A stretch of DNA of 64,000 nt from Halopiger djelfimassiliensis (GTDB lineage: Archaea; Halobacteriota; Halobacteria; Halobacteriales; Natrialbaceae), in NCBI RefSeq assembly GCF_000455365.1, contig NZ_HG315684.1, positions 643,611 to 707,610 on the forward strand. Direction: 5' to 3'. This document shows positions 28,521 through 37,769 of the stretch, piece after piece (the first letter of the stretch is position 1; each line of letters opens with the position of its first letter). The position numbers were made by a program, and so were the translations under genes. Below the pieces are notes generated by a model. The model was not told the origin of the DNA. It saw only the letters and a list, made by a program, of their open reading frames with translations, and ran no database searches.

Positions 28521-29357
28521 TTATCGGCCGAGAACGGCACGGAGGGCAAACCGGAGGTTCTCCTTGCGTTCCATCACGCGCCGGAAGAAGTACGACTTCC
28601 AGCGCCCGCCGTAGGGAACGTACTGCCAGACCTCGTACTCGTCTGCGAGGTCGTACTGCGCGTCCTTGCGGACGCCCATGAGCATCTGGATCTCGAAGTC
28701 GGTGCCGTGTTCCTCGTGGAGGGAAGTCGCGTACTCGATCATCTCGGGATCGTGGCTTCCGACCGCGATCCCGCCGTCGAAGTGCTCGAACGCGTACTCG
28801 AGAAGCGACCGGTAGGCCTCGTCGACCCGCTCGCCCTTTTTGTAGGCGACTTCGGACGGCTCGTCGTACGCGCCCTTGACGAACCGGACCTTGCCGGGGA
28901 CGTCGGCGAGTCGTTCGACGTCCTCACGGGTTCGTTTGAGGTTCGCCTGAACGCAGACGCCGACGCCGCCGTCGTGCTCGCGGGCCAGTTCCTCGAACGT
29001 ATCGAGCGTCACGTCGGTCGTCGTGTGATCCTCCATGTCGATCCAGACGAAGACGTCGTGTTCCGCCGCGGCGTTGACGATCTCCGTCACTTCCTCGCGG
29101 AACACGTCGTCGCCGAGGTCCAGCCCCAGCTGCGAGGGTTTGACCGAGAGACACGCGTCGAGGTCCGAGGACGCGATGTCGTTTGCCAGCGACCGATACT
29201 CCGCGGCGTCGGAACGGGCCGGCGGCCGCTCGTCGTAGTGTTCCCCGAGCAGGTTGATGATCGCCTTGACGTTTTGCTGGTTGAGTTGACGGGCATGGTC
29301 GAGCGCTTCCGCGGGGGATTCCCCCGCGACGAACCGGTTCGCGATCGGCGGGATCAT
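28521..29357 (-). CDS. proline dehydrogenase
   Basis: A 278-residue monofunctional FAD-dependent enzyme that oxidises L-proline to pyrroline-5-carboxylate. The TIM barrel shows FVWIDMEDHTTTDVTLDTFEEL, GVCVQANLKRTREDVERL, VRFVKGAYDEPSEVAYKKG, IAVGSHDPEMIEYA, FEIQMLMGVRKDAQYDLADEYEVWQYVPYGGRWKSYFFRRVMERKEN. The FAD- and substrate-binding Arg-Arg pair is in the last segment. The ATG at 29357 begins MIPPIANRFVAGE, the normal start. An open frame upstream to 30068 is shadow coding from carS. Confidence 0.92.
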   Translation of the reverse strand: MIPPIANRFVAGESPAEALDHARQLNQQNVKAIINLLGEHYDERPPARSDAAEYRSLANDIASSDLDACLSVKPSQLGLDLGDDVFREEVTEIVNAAAEHDVFVWIDMEDHTTTDVTLDTFEELAREHDGGVGVCVQANLKRTREDVERLADVPGKVRFVKGAYDEPSEVAYKKGERVDEAYRSLLEYAFEHFDGGIAVGSHDPEMIEYATSLHEEHGTDFEIQMLMGVRKDAQYDLADEYEVWQYVPYGGRWKSYFFRRVMERKENLRFALRAVLGR

Positions 29358-29576
29358 AGCCGGCGTATCGGCTGCCGGGCATAAGGAGTTTGGTATTTCG
29401 ATCGACACGGGTCCGCTCCGTGAAGCACCCGAATCGGCTCGTTTGACCCGTTTCGTACCGATTCGTCGCCACTCTCCCGATACTGTTGGATTGTGGAGAT
29501 ATCGTGCGCGAGCGGGCCGTCGCTGGCGTGGACCGAACCACCACCGGTTAAGACGTGCCGGGACATTCCGGCGCAC

Positions 29577-30122
29577 ATGGCAGTACTCGAGACAGTCGTG
29601 ATCGCGTTCTGGGCGATGTTGCCTGCCTACGTTCCGAACAACGCCGCAGTGCTCGGTGGGGGTGGCCGACCGATCGACGGCGGCCGAACGTGGGGGGACA
29701 AACGGGTCCTCGGCGACGGGAAAACCTGGCGCGGGACGGCCGCGGGAATCGCCGCGGGCGTCGTGCTCGCGGCCGTTCTGACCGTCATCGAACCGACCGT
29801 CAGCGACGCGCTGGGATTCGACGTCCCGGCGTTCGAGCCGCTTGCAGCGCTCGGTCTCGCCGCCGGAGCGATGCTCGGCGACATCCTCGCCTCGTTTCTC
29901 AAGCGCCGAAGCGGCCGCCAGCGCGGCGCGATGTTCCCCGGTCTCGACCAGCTCGATTTCGTCGTCGTCTCGCTGCCGTTGACCGCCCTGCTCGCGACCG
30001 AGTGGTTCCGTACGTGGTTTACGCTGGACGTGATCCTCGTCGTCGTCGTGCTTACGCCCGTCCTGCACGTCACGACGAATATGATCGCGTACAAACTCGG
30101 GCTGAAGAACGAACCCTGGTAA
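29577..30122 (+). CDS. carS: CDP-archaeol synthase
   Basis: A 181-residue integral membrane enzyme that couples CTP to digeranylgeranylglyceryl phosphate, making the activated precursor of all archaeal phospholipids. The family motif is DGGRTWGDKRVLGDGKTWRGTAAG. The acidic segment AMLGDILASFLKRRSGRQRGAMFPGLDQLDF follows, equivalent to the CDP-diglyceride synthase site. About five helices are visible. The ATG at 29577 gives MAVLETVVIAFWAMLPAYVPNN, the standard N-terminus. Stand-alone gene. Confidence 0.93.
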   Translation: MAVLETVVIAFWAMLPAYVPNNAAVLGGGGRPIDGGRTWGDKRVLGDGKTWRGTAAGIAAGVVLAAVLTVIEPTVSDALGFDVPAFEPLAALGLAAGAMLGDILASFLKRRSGRQRGAMFPGLDQLDFVVVSLPLTALLATEWFRTWFTLDVILVVVVLTPVLHVTTNMIAYKLGLKNEPW

Positions 30123-30203
30123 GTGCTTTCAGCGGCGTCTATTACTCGCCCGACTCGGCCGTTCTCGAGCGTGGAGCGTGCCAGCGACCGGACCTCCGAT
30201 CGT

Positions 30204-31163
30204 TCACTCGAGCGCGTCCCGGAGATCCGCGACCGCGTCGTCGTGGGCCTCGTGGGCGCGCTCGAGTTCCGCCGGGCCGGCGAGCATCCCGAAGAAGCCG
30301 TGGATCACGTCGTCGTAGTGGTGGTGGCTGACGGGAACGCCGTCGTCCGCGAGCCGCCGTGCGTAGGCGGCACCGTCGTCCCGAAGTGGATCGAACCCCG
30401 CGGTGATGACCGTCGCCGGCGGCAGCCCCGAGAGGTCGTGTGCCAGCCGGGGCAACGCGTAGACGTTCCCCTCGTCGATCTCGCGCTCGAAGTAGTTCGT
30501 TCGAAACCACGCCATGTCGTCTTCGGTCAGGAAGTATCCGTCGGCGTTTTCCTCGTACGCGTCCGTCTCGAGGACGTTCCCCGTGCTGGGGTAGACGAGC
30601 AACTGGTAGGCGATGTCGGGTCCGTCACGGTCGCGTGCGAGCAGCGCCGTCGCCGCCGCGAGGTTCCCGCCCGCGCTGTCGCCGGCCAGCACGATCCGAT
30701 CGGGGTCGGCGTCCAGTTCTGGGGCGGCCGAACCCGCCCACTCGAGGGCGGCATAACAGTCCCGGAGTCCGGCGGGGAAGGGGTGTTCGGGCGCGAGACG
30801 ATACTCGACGCTGACGACGGGGTAGCCGGACTCGGCGGCGAGTTTGCGACAGGTTGCGTCGTGGGTCTCGATGCTCCCGATGACCCAGCCCCCGCCGTGG
30901 AAATACACCACCAGCGGTCGGTTCGAGCCGTCGGTTCCCGGTTCGTAAACCCTGATCGGCAGGTCGCCGCCGGGACCGTCGATAGTCCGGTCCTCGACCG
31001 ACGCCAGTTCGATCCGTGGGTCGCCGCCGGCCTGCAACCGCTCGAACGCCCGGCGGGCCTCCGGCGGTGACAGCTCGGAAAACGAGGGCGTATCGAGGGA
31101 GTCGTACAGTTCGAGGAACTCCTGTACGTCCGGATGCGGTTCGGAAGCGCGAGAGACCGTCAT
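30204..31163 (-). CDS. alpha/beta hydrolase, acetyl esterase/lipase (HSL family)
   Basis: A 319-residue esterase. Oxyanion-hole motif [13 protein letters not shown] is followed by the nucleophile elbow [12 protein letters not shown] (catalytic Ser), then GFDPLRDDG (Asp) and [11 protein letters not shown] (His), the full HSL-type catalytic set. It probably hydrolyses short acyl esters in the cytoplasm; no signal peptide is present. The ATG at 31163 is the only good start. Transcribed away from pyrE, with 147 bases between the starts. Confidence 0.9.
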   Translation of the reverse strand: MTVSRASEPHPDVQEFLELYDSLDTPSFSELSPPEARRAFERLQAGGDPRIELASVEDRTIDGPGGDLPIRVYEPGTDGSNRPLVVYFHGGGWVIGSIETHDATCRKLAAESGYPVVSVEYRLAPEHPFPAGLRDCYAALEWAGSAAPELDADPDRIVLAGDSAGGNLAAATALLARDRDGPDIAYQLLVYPSTGNVLETDAYEENADGYFLTEDDMAWFRTNYFEREIDEGNVYALPRLAHDLSGLPPATVITAGFDPLRDDGAAYARRLADDGVPVSHHHYDDVIHGFFGMLAGPAELERAHEAHDDAVADLRDALE

Positions 31164-31310
31164 CGAACGGAACTCTCACCGGACGAGACAAAAAGGTACG
31201 TCAAGCGGCGGTTCGCTCCTCGACGGGCACGTTGTGGTCCCGTTCTCGAGGGGGCGTCCGAACGGTTCGTTCCACACCGCTTATTTCGGTTCGGCACGCG
31301 CCTTCGAGCA

Positions 31311-31838
31311 ATGACGAACCAGGCACTCATCGACGCCCTGCGGGCGGCCGATGCCGTTCGGTTCGGCGAGTTCGAACTCTCCCACGGCGGCACCAGCGAG
31401 TACTACGTCGACAAGTACCTCTTCGAGACCGACCCCGACTGTCTCGAGGCCATCGCCGCGGCCTTCGCCGAGCGGGTCGACCCGGACGACAAACTCGGCG
31501 GGGTTGCGCTGGGCGGCGTCCCCCTCGCTGCGGCGACCAGCGTCGCGGCCGAGGTTCCCTACGTCATCGCTCGGAAACAGCGCAAGGAGTACGGCACCGC
31601 CAATCTGATCGAGGGCCGCCTCGAGGAGGGCGAGGAGGTCGTGGTACTCGAGGACATCGTGACCACGGGAACGAGCCTCGTCGAAGCCGTCGAGGCGCTG
31701 CGGGACGCGGGCGCGACCGTCGAGCGCGCGCTGGTCGTCGTCGACCGGCAGGAAGGCGGCCGCGAGAACGTCGAGGACGCCGGCGTCGAGATGGAGGCGC
31801 TGGTGACGGCCGAGGAACTGCTGGCCGACAGGGAGTGA
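31311..31838 (+). CDS. pyrE: orotate phosphoribosyltransferase
   Basis: A 175-residue type I PRTase that forms OMP from orotate and PRPP in pyrimidine synthesis. Motifs include [53 protein letters not shown] (flexible loop with Lys-Arg-Lys) and the PRPP loop [21 protein letters not shown]. The ATG at 31311 starts [21 protein letters not shown] as in other haloarchaeal PyrE. It differs from the GfcR paralogue at 37.8 kb, which has an N-terminal DNA-binding part. Confidence 0.95.
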   Translation: MTNQALIDALRAADAVRFGEFELSHGGTSEYYVDKYLFETDPDCLEAIAAAFAERVDPDDKLGGVALGGVPLAAATSVAAEVPYVIARKQRKEYGTANLIEGRLEEGEEVVVLEDIVTTGTSLVEAVEALRDAGATVERALVVVDRQEGGRENVEDAGVEMEALVTAEELLADRE

Positions 31839-31873
31839 GGACCGACCCGCGCCCGTTTCCGGGCCGTTAGCCG

Positions 31874-32515
31874 CTACTGCCCGTAGGACTCGAACTGCTC
31901 TACGACCGTCTCGAGTTGCGCGTCCGAGAGCGTCGCCGGCTCGAGCCCGGCCGCCCTCGACTGGAGGTAGAGTCTGGCGAGGCTCTCGACGTGGTGGGTG
32001 TTCTCGAGGGCCGTCTCGAGGTCGGGCGCGGTGACGACCAGACCGTGGTTTTCGATCAACGACGCCGTCGCGTCGGCCTCGGCCATCGCGGCGACGATGT
32101 TCTCGGCGAGCGCGTCGGTACCGTACGGTGCGTACTCGGCGACGGGCACGCGTTTGCCGACCGCGACGATCATGTAGTGGATCGGCGGGAGCGGCCGGCG
32201 GGCGACCGCCAGCGTCGTCGCCCACGGCGAGTGGGTGTGAACGATCGCGCCGACGTCCTCGCGCCGGTAGATGGCGGCGTGCATCGGCACCTCGCTGCTC
32301 GGTGCCATCCGGCCGTCGCGTTGTTCGCCGTCGGTTCCGACCACGGGCACGTCGGCGGCGTCGAACCCGTCGTAGGGGACGCCGGTCGGCGTGACAGCGA
32401 AGGCGTCTCCGTCGCGCCCGTCACGAACGCTTATGTTGCCCGTCCGGCCGGGCGTCAGCGCCGCGAGGTCCGGCGCGTGCTCGACCACCGCTCGGCGTTC
32501 GGCCTCGAGGATCAC
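31874..32515 (-). CDS. class II aldolase (L-fuculose-phosphate aldolase family)
   Basis: A 213-residue zinc aldolase. Motifs are [47 protein letters not shown] (catalytic Glu and two zinc His) and the third zinc His in [19 protein letters not shown]. Such enzymes cleave sugar 1-phosphates to DHAP and an aldehyde; the true substrate is not clear. The start is GTG at 32515, overlapping the stop of the HAD gene (GTGA). Coupling with a HAD phosphatase suggests a short salvage route for a phosphosugar. Confidence 0.88.
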   Translation of the reverse strand: MILEAERRAVVEHAPDLAALTPGRTGNISVRDGRDGDAFAVTPTGVPYDGFDAADVPVVGTDGEQRDGRMAPSSEVPMHAAIYRREDVGAIVHTHSPWATTLAVARRPLPPIHYMIVAVGKRVPVAEYAPYGTDALAENIVAAMAEADATASLIENHGLVVTAPDLETALENTHHVESLARLYLQSRAAGLEPATLSDAQLETVVEQFESYGQ

Positions 32516-33222
32516 AGCACCACCTCCAGTAGTTCGTCGAACGCGTCGATCCGGTGATCCGGCGCTCGATGACCGTCGAGCGATTCGTCCCCGTCGGGAG
32601 CGTCGGCGTCGAACAGCACCGTCTCGAGACCGACGGCGTTACCGCCGACGATATCCGTCTCGACGTTGTCGCCGACCATCACCGTCTCCGAGGGGCGGCG
32701 CTCGAGACGCGACAGCGCCAGCGTGAACGTGGCCGATCCCGGTTTCTCCCGACCCGTTTCCTCCGAGGTCAACAGGAGATCGATCTCGGAGTCGAGTCCG
32801 AGCGTCGCGAGTTTCTCGAGTTGGACGCGCGTCGTCAGGTTCGTGACGACGCCGACGTCGATCCCGCGTTCGTTCAACGTCCCGAGCGTCCCTTCGACGC
32901 CGGGAACGAGATCGATCGCGTCGATGTACGCCTCCCAGTAGGCGTCGGCGAGCGCGAGCGCGTCCGCCGGCTGCGGACGGCCGGTTCGCTCCTCGAGGGC
33001 GCGTTTGAAGTAGAGCACCCGCCCGTGGGCGGCCGCGGTGCCGGGGACCTCGCGTTTCGTTTCCCGACGGCCCGTCCGATAGCACTCCTCGAACGCCTCG
33101 CGGTCGAGGTCGTAGCCCAGTTCCCGGGCGGTCTCGAAAGCCGCGTCCTTTCCCGCCCGATTGCACGGCGAATACGGGTAGAACGTGTTGTCGAAATCGA
33201 AGAGGACGGCGTTGACGCTCAT
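32512..33222 (-). CDS. HAD-family hydrolase
   Basis: A 236-residue haloacid-dehalogenase-type phosphatase. Motif I is [11 protein letters not shown] near residue 8, motif [12 protein letters not shown], and motif [15 protein letters not shown] with [19 protein letters not shown] helical cap lies between residues 20 and 100. The pattern fits the subfamily I (pyrimidine nucleotidase/YjjG-like) group. It overlaps the aldolase gene by 4 bases. Substrate unknown. Confidence 0.88.
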   Translation of the reverse strand: MSVNAVLFDFDNTFYPYSPCNRAGKDAAFETARELGYDLDREAFEECYRTGRRETKREVPGTAAAHGRVLYFKRALEERTGRPQPADALALADAYWEAYIDAIDLVPGVEGTLGTLNERGIDVGVVTNLTTRVQLEKLATLGLDSEIDLLLTSEETGREKPGSATFTLALSRLERRPSETVMVGDNVETDIVGGNAVGLETVLFDADAPDGDESLDGHRAPDHRIDAFDELLEVVL

Positions 33223-33341
33223 ACCCCATGGTCAATGGCGAGCGAAAAACGAGTACCGGTCCCGTCGTCCCACCGCAGATCAGTACAGCGGCCGATATCG
33301 GATCAAAATGGTTTTCGATTGTCATGATCGCAGGTTACGCC

Positions 33342-34163
33342 ATGTCGAAGCTCGTGTTACCACTCTTTCTCGTCTTCGTTCCTGCGTTTCTCGCGTTTGC
33401 AGCCTATCTGTGTTACCTTGGCGGTCGCGATCTACGCAAATCTCGGACGATCGTGACCGCCGATCCGCGATCGATCGGCGAGGTTTCCGCTCGAAGCGGG
33501 CCGATCGAAGTGGAAGGAACGGCGGTTCCAGCCGACGAACACGGGACCGTTACCGGACCGTTCACCGAAACCGACTGTCTCGCATACACGTACAGTGCAC
33601 AGGGAAAGCGGGGATCGGGGCCGGACGACGCGCCCCGGTCCGACGACGGGACGTACGACGTGCTCGACGAGGGGAAAGCGTCCACGAGATTCTACGTCGA
33701 AGACGAGACGGGACGGGTTCTCGTCGATCCGGCCGGTGCGACGTTCGAATTCACGCCCGAAACGCACTACAACGCGCCGCTAAGCGATACCCCTGAGCCG
33801 GTCGAGGAGTACATGCAACGGAACCCGGAAACACGACCGCCGGACACGTTGCTCCATCCCGTGGTGTCAACTATACTACGGAACCACAATCGATTCGTCG
33901 AACGCCGGCTGGATATCGGGGACACGGTGTACATTACGGGGTACAAGCGGCCCGCTACCGAAGGGGATTCTGCCGAGATCGTCGTCGGTAACGGGCCGAA
34001 CGAATCGGAATTCGTCATTTCCGATCGATCGAAACGATGGACCGCGGGCGAGTACGGAATATACGGTCTTGGAAAAGCGATCGCGGGCGTCGTTTTGGTC
34101 ATAATGATGCTGCTTCTCCTCCACGAAAACGTCCAGTACATCCACCAGCACAGTACATTCTAG
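33342..34163 (+). CDS. GIDE-like membrane protein
   Basis: A 273-residue protein with an N-terminal helix (residues about 4-25) and a C-terminal helix (residues about 243-262) bracketing a soluble domain. The soluble part (ADPRSIGEVSARSGPIEVEGTAVP... ETDCLAYTYSAQ... FYVEDETGRVLVDPAGATFE... ERRLDIGDTVYITGYKRP) matches the GIDE domain pattern of MUL1-type E3 ligases. No RING finger Cys are visible. Three ATGs are possible (33228, 33324, 33342); the last begins directly at the helix. Function unknown. Confidence 0.65.
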   Translation: MSKLVLPLFLVFVPAFLAFAAYLCYLGGRDLRKSRTIVTADPRSIGEVSARSGPIEVEGTAVPADEHGTVTGPFTETDCLAYTYSAQGKRGSGPDDAPRSDDGTYDVLDEGKASTRFYVEDETGRVLVDPAGATFEFTPETHYNAPLSDTPEPVEEYMQRNPETRPPDTLLHPVVSTILRNHNRFVERRLDIGDTVYITGYKRPATEGDSAEIVVGNGPNESEFVISDRSKRWTAGEYGIYGLGKAIAGVVLVIMMLLLLHENVQYIHQHSTF

Positions 34164-34280
34164 TTCGGTTCCGGCGGCTCCCTGACACCAATTCGTGCGG
34201 TGTCGTTTCGCTTCTCAACCGCAACTCGTCCCGCTTCGCTTTGCATCCGAATTCGAACAGCGCCACGGACCATCACAACG

Positions 34281-34310
34281 CTTTTATTCCGGTCGAGACT
34301 ACGCGTAGTC
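34281..34310 (+). promoter_or_regulatory. thrS TATA box and palindromic operator
   Basis: A TATA-like CTTTTATTCC lies at 34281-34290. A perfect 14-base palindrome, GACTACGCGTAGTC, occupies 34297-34310, between TATA and the predicted transcription start near 34311. That is a classic position for a repressor operator. The regulator is not identified. Confidence 0.5.
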
Positions 34311-34477
34311 ACGATGGTAGGTGTCCGTTTTACACGCCGGGCTCGTGCCCGCTTCTAACTCCCACCTACCGTTCGCTGTGTCGACCCGAACCGACCAGCA
34401 AACGGTGTCGACGGCCCGCTCGCTGACGGACACGCCACCGGCGTTCTCCGGACAGTTATCCCACCACAGTTACAACC
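34311..34477 (+). promoter_or_regulatory. structured thrS leader with alternative pairings
   Basis: About 165 bases separate the predicted transcription start from the thrS ATG, unusual in haloarchaea. Stem A pairs GGTAGGTG (34316-34323) with CACCTACC (34363-34370) and encloses a hairpin CGGGC-TCGT-GCCCG (34338-34351). A competing long stem pairs GTGTCCGT (34321-34328) with ACGGACAC (34426-34433). A second alternative pairs ACCGTT (34368-34373) with AACGGT (34401-34406). The two folds exclude each other on both strands of stem A. This suggests a regulatory leader RNA for threonyl-tRNA synthetase; no known riboswitch class was recognised. Confidence 0.45.
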
Positions 34478-36445
34478 ATGTCAGAATCAGAACCTGAACC
34501 GCAGGCGGACGGACGAATCGCAGTCGTACTTCCCGACGGCTCCGAACTCGAGGTCGACGCGGATGCGACGGTCGAAGACTGCGCCTACGAGATCGGTCCC
34601 GGCCTCGGCAGCGACACGGTCGCCGGCAAACTCGACGGCGACCTCGTCGCCAAGGAAGAACCCGTCTACGACGGGGCCGAACTCGAGATCGTCACCGACG
34701 ACGGCGGCGAGGAGTACCTGCGCGTGATGCGCCACTCCGCGTCCCACTGTCTCGCCCAAGCCGTCGAACGGCTGTTCGACGAGGACGAAGTCAAACTCGC
34801 CATCGGCCCGCCGACCGACGAGGGCTTTTACTACGATTTCGACAACCTCGACGTCGACGAGGACGACCTCGACGAACTCGAGGCCGAGATGGCGGAGATC
34901 ATCGAGGCCGACTACGAGATCGAGCGCGAGGACGTCTCGATCGAGGAGGCCGAAGAACGCCTTGCGGACGAACCCTACAAGCTCGAGTTGCTCGAGGAGT
35001 TCGCCGACGAGAACGACACCGTCTCGTTCTACCGGCAGGGCGAGTGGGAGGACCTCTGTGCCGGCCCGCACGTCGACTCGACGGGCGAGATCGGCGTCGT
35101 CGAACTGCTCGAGATCGCCGGTGCCTACTGGCGCGGCGACGAGGAAAACGAGATGCAGACCCGGATCTACGGGACGGCCTTCGAGGACGAGAGCGATCTC
35201 GAGGAGTTCTTAGAGCGCAAGCGCGAGGCCGAAAAGCGCGACCACCGCCGGATCGGGTCGGAGATGAACCTCTTCTCGATTCAGGATGTGACGGGACCGG
35301 GCCTTCCCCTCTATCATCCGCCGGGGAAAACCGTCCTCAAGGAACTCGAGACCTTCGTCGAGGACCTCAACAAGGACGCAGGCTACGACTACGTCGAGAC
35401 GCCCCACGTCTTCAAGACGGATCTGTGGCACCGCTCCGGCCACTACGAGAACTACGCCGACGACATGTTCATCTTCGACGTCGGCGACGACGAGTTCGGC
35501 CTGAAGCCGATGAACTGTCCCGGCCACGCCGCCATCTTCCAGGATCAGTCCTGGAGCTACCGCGACCTCCCGATCCGCTACGCCGAGAACGGCAAGGTCT
35601 ACCGGAAGGAACAGCGCGGCGAACTCTCCGGCCTCTCGCGGGTCTGGGCCTTTACCATCGACGACGGCCACCTGTTCATCCGACCCGACCAGATCAGACA
35701 GGAGGTCGAGGAGATCATGGACATGATCACCGACGTCCTCGAGACGTTCGATCTGGAGTACGAGATGGCGCTTGCGACCCGCCCCGAGAAGTCGGTTGGC
35801 TCCGACGAGATCTGGGAGCGCGCGGAAGAACAACTCGAGTCCGTCCTCGAGAACCGCGCCCACGACTACGAGGTCGAGGAGGGTGACGGCGCGTTCTACG
35901 GCCCGAAGATCGACTTCGCGTTCGAGGACGCCATCGGCCGCTCGTGGGACGGCCCGACGGTCCAGCTGGACTTCAACATGCCCGAGCGGTTCGACCTCTC
36001 GTACGTCGGCGAGGACAACGAGGAACACCGGCCGGTCATGATCCATCGGGCGCTGTACGGCAGCTACGAGCGGTTCTTCATGATGCTCATCGAGCACTAC
36101 GAAGGCCGGTTCCCGCTGTGGCTGGCTCCCGAACAGGTCCGCGTGCTGCCGATCTCCGACGACAACCTCGGCTACGCCCACCGGGTGGCAAACGAGTTCG
36201 ATGACTTCCGCGTCGAGGTCGACGACCGAGACAGCACCCTAGAGCGGAAGATCCGCGCGGCCCACGACGATCGCGTCCCCTACCAGATCATCGTCGGCGA
36301 CAACGAGGAGGAAGCCGGCAACATCTCGGTCCGGGACCGCTTCGAGGACCAGGAGTACGACGTCGAGATCGACGCGTTCAAGCGCCATCTCGAGGACGAA
36401 ATCGAGGAACAGCGAACCCAGCCCGACTTCCTGCAGGACGAGTAG
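34478..36445 (+). CDS. thrS: threonyl-tRNA synthetase (bacterial-type, with editing domain)
   Basis: A 655-residue class II synthetase charging tRNA-Thr. A TGS/ubiquitin-like domain (residues 12-75) precedes the N2 editing domain with HSASH (His86, His90) and the distal [14 protein letters not shown] Cys-His pair. The catalytic core starts near residue 260. Its motifs are [19 protein letters not shown], the zinc Cys in [12 protein letters not shown], the motif-2 loop [26 protein letters not shown] and motif 3 [10 protein letters not shown]. The anticodon-binding domain is near residues 545-645. This is the bacterial architecture, not the archaeal DTD-like editing form. The long leader upstream is described separately. 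Confidence 0.96.
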   Translation: MSESEPEPQADGRIAVVLPDGSELEVDADATVEDCAYEIGPGLGSDTVAGKLDGDLVAKEEPVYDGAELEIVTDDGGEEYLRVMRHSASHCLAQAVERLFDEDEVKLAIGPPTDEGFYYDFDNLDVDEDDLDELEAEMAEIIEADYEIEREDVSIEEAEERLADEPYKLELLEEFADENDTVSFYRQGEWEDLCAGPHVDSTGEIGVVELLEIAGAYWRGDEENEMQTRIYGTAFEDESDLEEFLERKREAEKRDHRRIGSEMNLFSIQDVTGPGLPLYHPPGKTVLKELETFVEDLNKDAGYDYVETPHVFKTDLWHRSGHYENYADDMFIFDVGDDEFGLKPMNCPGHAAIFQDQSWSYRDLPIRYAENGKVYRKEQRGELSGLSRVWAFTIDDGHLFIRPDQIRQEVEEIMDMITDVLETFDLEYEMALATRPEKSVGSDEIWERAEEQLESVLENRAHDYEVEEGDGAFYGPKIDFAFEDAIGRSWDGPTVQLDFNMPERFDLSYVGEDNEEHRPVMIHRALYGSYERFFMMLIEHYEGRFPLWLAPEQVRVLPISDDNLGYAHRVANEFDDFRVEVDDRDSTLERKIRAAHDDRVPYQIIVGDNEEEAGNISVRDRFEDQEYDVEIDAFKRHLEDEIEEQRTQPDFLQDE

Positions 36446-36710
36446 CGTCGCAGTCTGTACTGCAACGTTTATCCCGGCGTTCGTGGATTTACGTCGTCCG
36501 ATTAGTCACAACAGCAGTGTACTACTTCTCGATACGTCATCTCCCGCTCGGCTCCATAATAGAGATCGATTTTGCGTGATACACTCGGGTGTGGTGGACA
36601 TTCCGGTTCAGCAGGAATATTGACGACACCGTTTGTGCCATCGTCGGTCCGATACTCGATGGTGCGTACATACCGTTGACCCTACTATATACATACTCGT
36701 AGATGGGCGT

Positions 36711-36791
36711 CTGAACAGAGTCGAGAAGACAGCCCTCCGGTTGCGGGCGATCGACGTATTGCGAAGGTTGAAGGAAATATCAGGTAACTGA
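36711..36791 (+). pseudogene. gfcR N-terminal fragment (degenerate)
   Basis: The frame reads LNRVEKTALRLRAIDVLRRLKE then stops after three more codons. It matches the first 22 residues of gfcR (MNRAEKAALQLRAVDVLRMLKE) with about 80% nucleotide identity by eye over 67 bases. The start codon is CTG instead of ATG. It is a truncated relic of a gfcR duplicate lying 1.06 kb before the intact gene. Confidence 0.7.
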
Positions 36792-36801
36792 CTGCGAACG
36801 T

Positions 36802-36841
36802 GGTCGAGGAGGGTGACGGCACGTTCTACGCAGGACGAGTA
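36802..36841 (+). pseudogene. thrS fragment, internal piece joined to 3' end
   Basis: Positions 36802-36830 match thrS 35872-35900 in 28 of 29 bases. They run directly into GCAGGACGAGTA (36830-36841), which matches the last codons and stop of thrS (36433-36444). The sequence between these two parts of thrS is missing. It looks like what is left of a duplicated thrS 3' half after internal deletion. Confidence 0.65.
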
Positions 36842-36928
36842 ACGGCCCGCGTCGACTGTCCGCGTTTCGTCCTCCGATCTGCAGGACCTCTTCTGTGCGG
36901 TCACCGTCTTCGACGGCCGACTCGAGGG

Positions 36929-37546
36929 TCAGGTCCCCGAACCCGACGCGGCCGCCGTATCGCGGTCGACCAGCGCACGCAGCGTTTCGCGGCCGAGAAA
37001 CCGCGGGACGCGTTCGGCGTACCGCTCGTAATCCTCCCCGTAGCGCTCGCGTAGCCACGGCTCCTCGGCGAACGGTAACGCGAGCCACCAGCCCATGTAG
37101 ATCGCACAGACGACGGCGACCAGCGTGGAGTTCGTCAGGACCGCGAACCCGACCGTCGCGACGAGATAGCCGACGTACTGGGGATTTCTCGAGTAACGGT
37201 ACCAGCCACCGGTTCGCAACTCGCCGGCCAGTCCCTTCGTCTCCTCGACCCCGAGATCCAGTCCGGACGCGATGGCGACGCCGTAGCCGGCGACGAACAC
37301 CACTGCACCGACGATCAGTGACGGGCCGCGTGGCAGGCCGAGACTGTTCCAGTCGAGAACGGTGAGCGCGAGCATCACCGCGTTCAGCGCGTGCGAGATT
37401 CCCCAGTGGGTGTAGTAGGCCCAGTTTCGCTCGCCGGGTGGCCAGTACCCGCACAGTCCGAACGCGCTGGCGACGATACCGCCGAGATTCGTGATGGTGA
37501 GGAGAACGCCCACGGCGAACACTCCGCTTGTCAGAACGCCAGTCAT
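36929..37546 (-). CDS. isoprenylcysteine/phospholipid methyltransferase-like membrane protein
   Basis: A 205-residue polytopic protein with five or six helices. The C-terminal core shows GWYRYSRNPQYVGYLVATVGFAVL and EEPWLRERYGEDYERYAERVPRFL, the SAM-binding signature of the ICMT/PEMT methyltransferase group (R-x-P-x-Y-x-G and E-E-x-x-L-x-x-x-Y-G-x-x-Y). The substrate in archaea is unknown; lipids or prenylated molecules are possible. ATG at 37546. Convergent with the thrS scar region. Confidence 0.8.
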   Translation of the reverse strand: MTGVLTSGVFAVGVLLTITNLGGIVASAFGLCGYWPPGERNWAYYTHWGISHALNAVMLALTVLDWNSLGLPRGPSLIVGAVVFVAGYGVAIASGLDLGVEETKGLAGELRTGGWYRYSRNPQYVGYLVATVGFAVLTNSTLVAVVCAIYMGWWLALPFAEEPWLRERYGEDYERYAERVPRFLGRETLRALVDRDTAAASGSGT

Positions 37547-37769
37547 CGGTACATCACCGTCGATGGATCGAACGTCGGCATACGTCCATATCGGTCGCCG
37601 AGCGGTCTGTGACTTCGCCCGAATACGCTAGGGGATTTATCCGGCGAGTGGACCGACGAGAGCCGATCGCTCGGCCGTTCGATCGTGTTCGCTTCTGACC
37701 ACGTTCGTGGCTATCTCCCACAGTCATCGTATCGAAACCCCCATAGTTGCAGGATCGTGCATATTCGGT

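Larger units (their letters stand above)
36446..36928. other. intergenic region with rearrangement scars
   Basis: This 483-base gap downstream of thrS is less GC-rich than its surroundings and has no convincing intact gene. It contains two scraps matching neighbouring genes, listed separately (gfcR-like at 36711-36791, thrS-like at 36802-36841). The rest shows no motif I can support. Confidence 0.5.

Noticed and set aside
36800-37054. 84-codon plus-strand frame beginning MVEEGDGTFY
   Set aside because: Its first codons are the thrS scrap and the remainder is antisense to the ICMT-like gene; it is not a gene.
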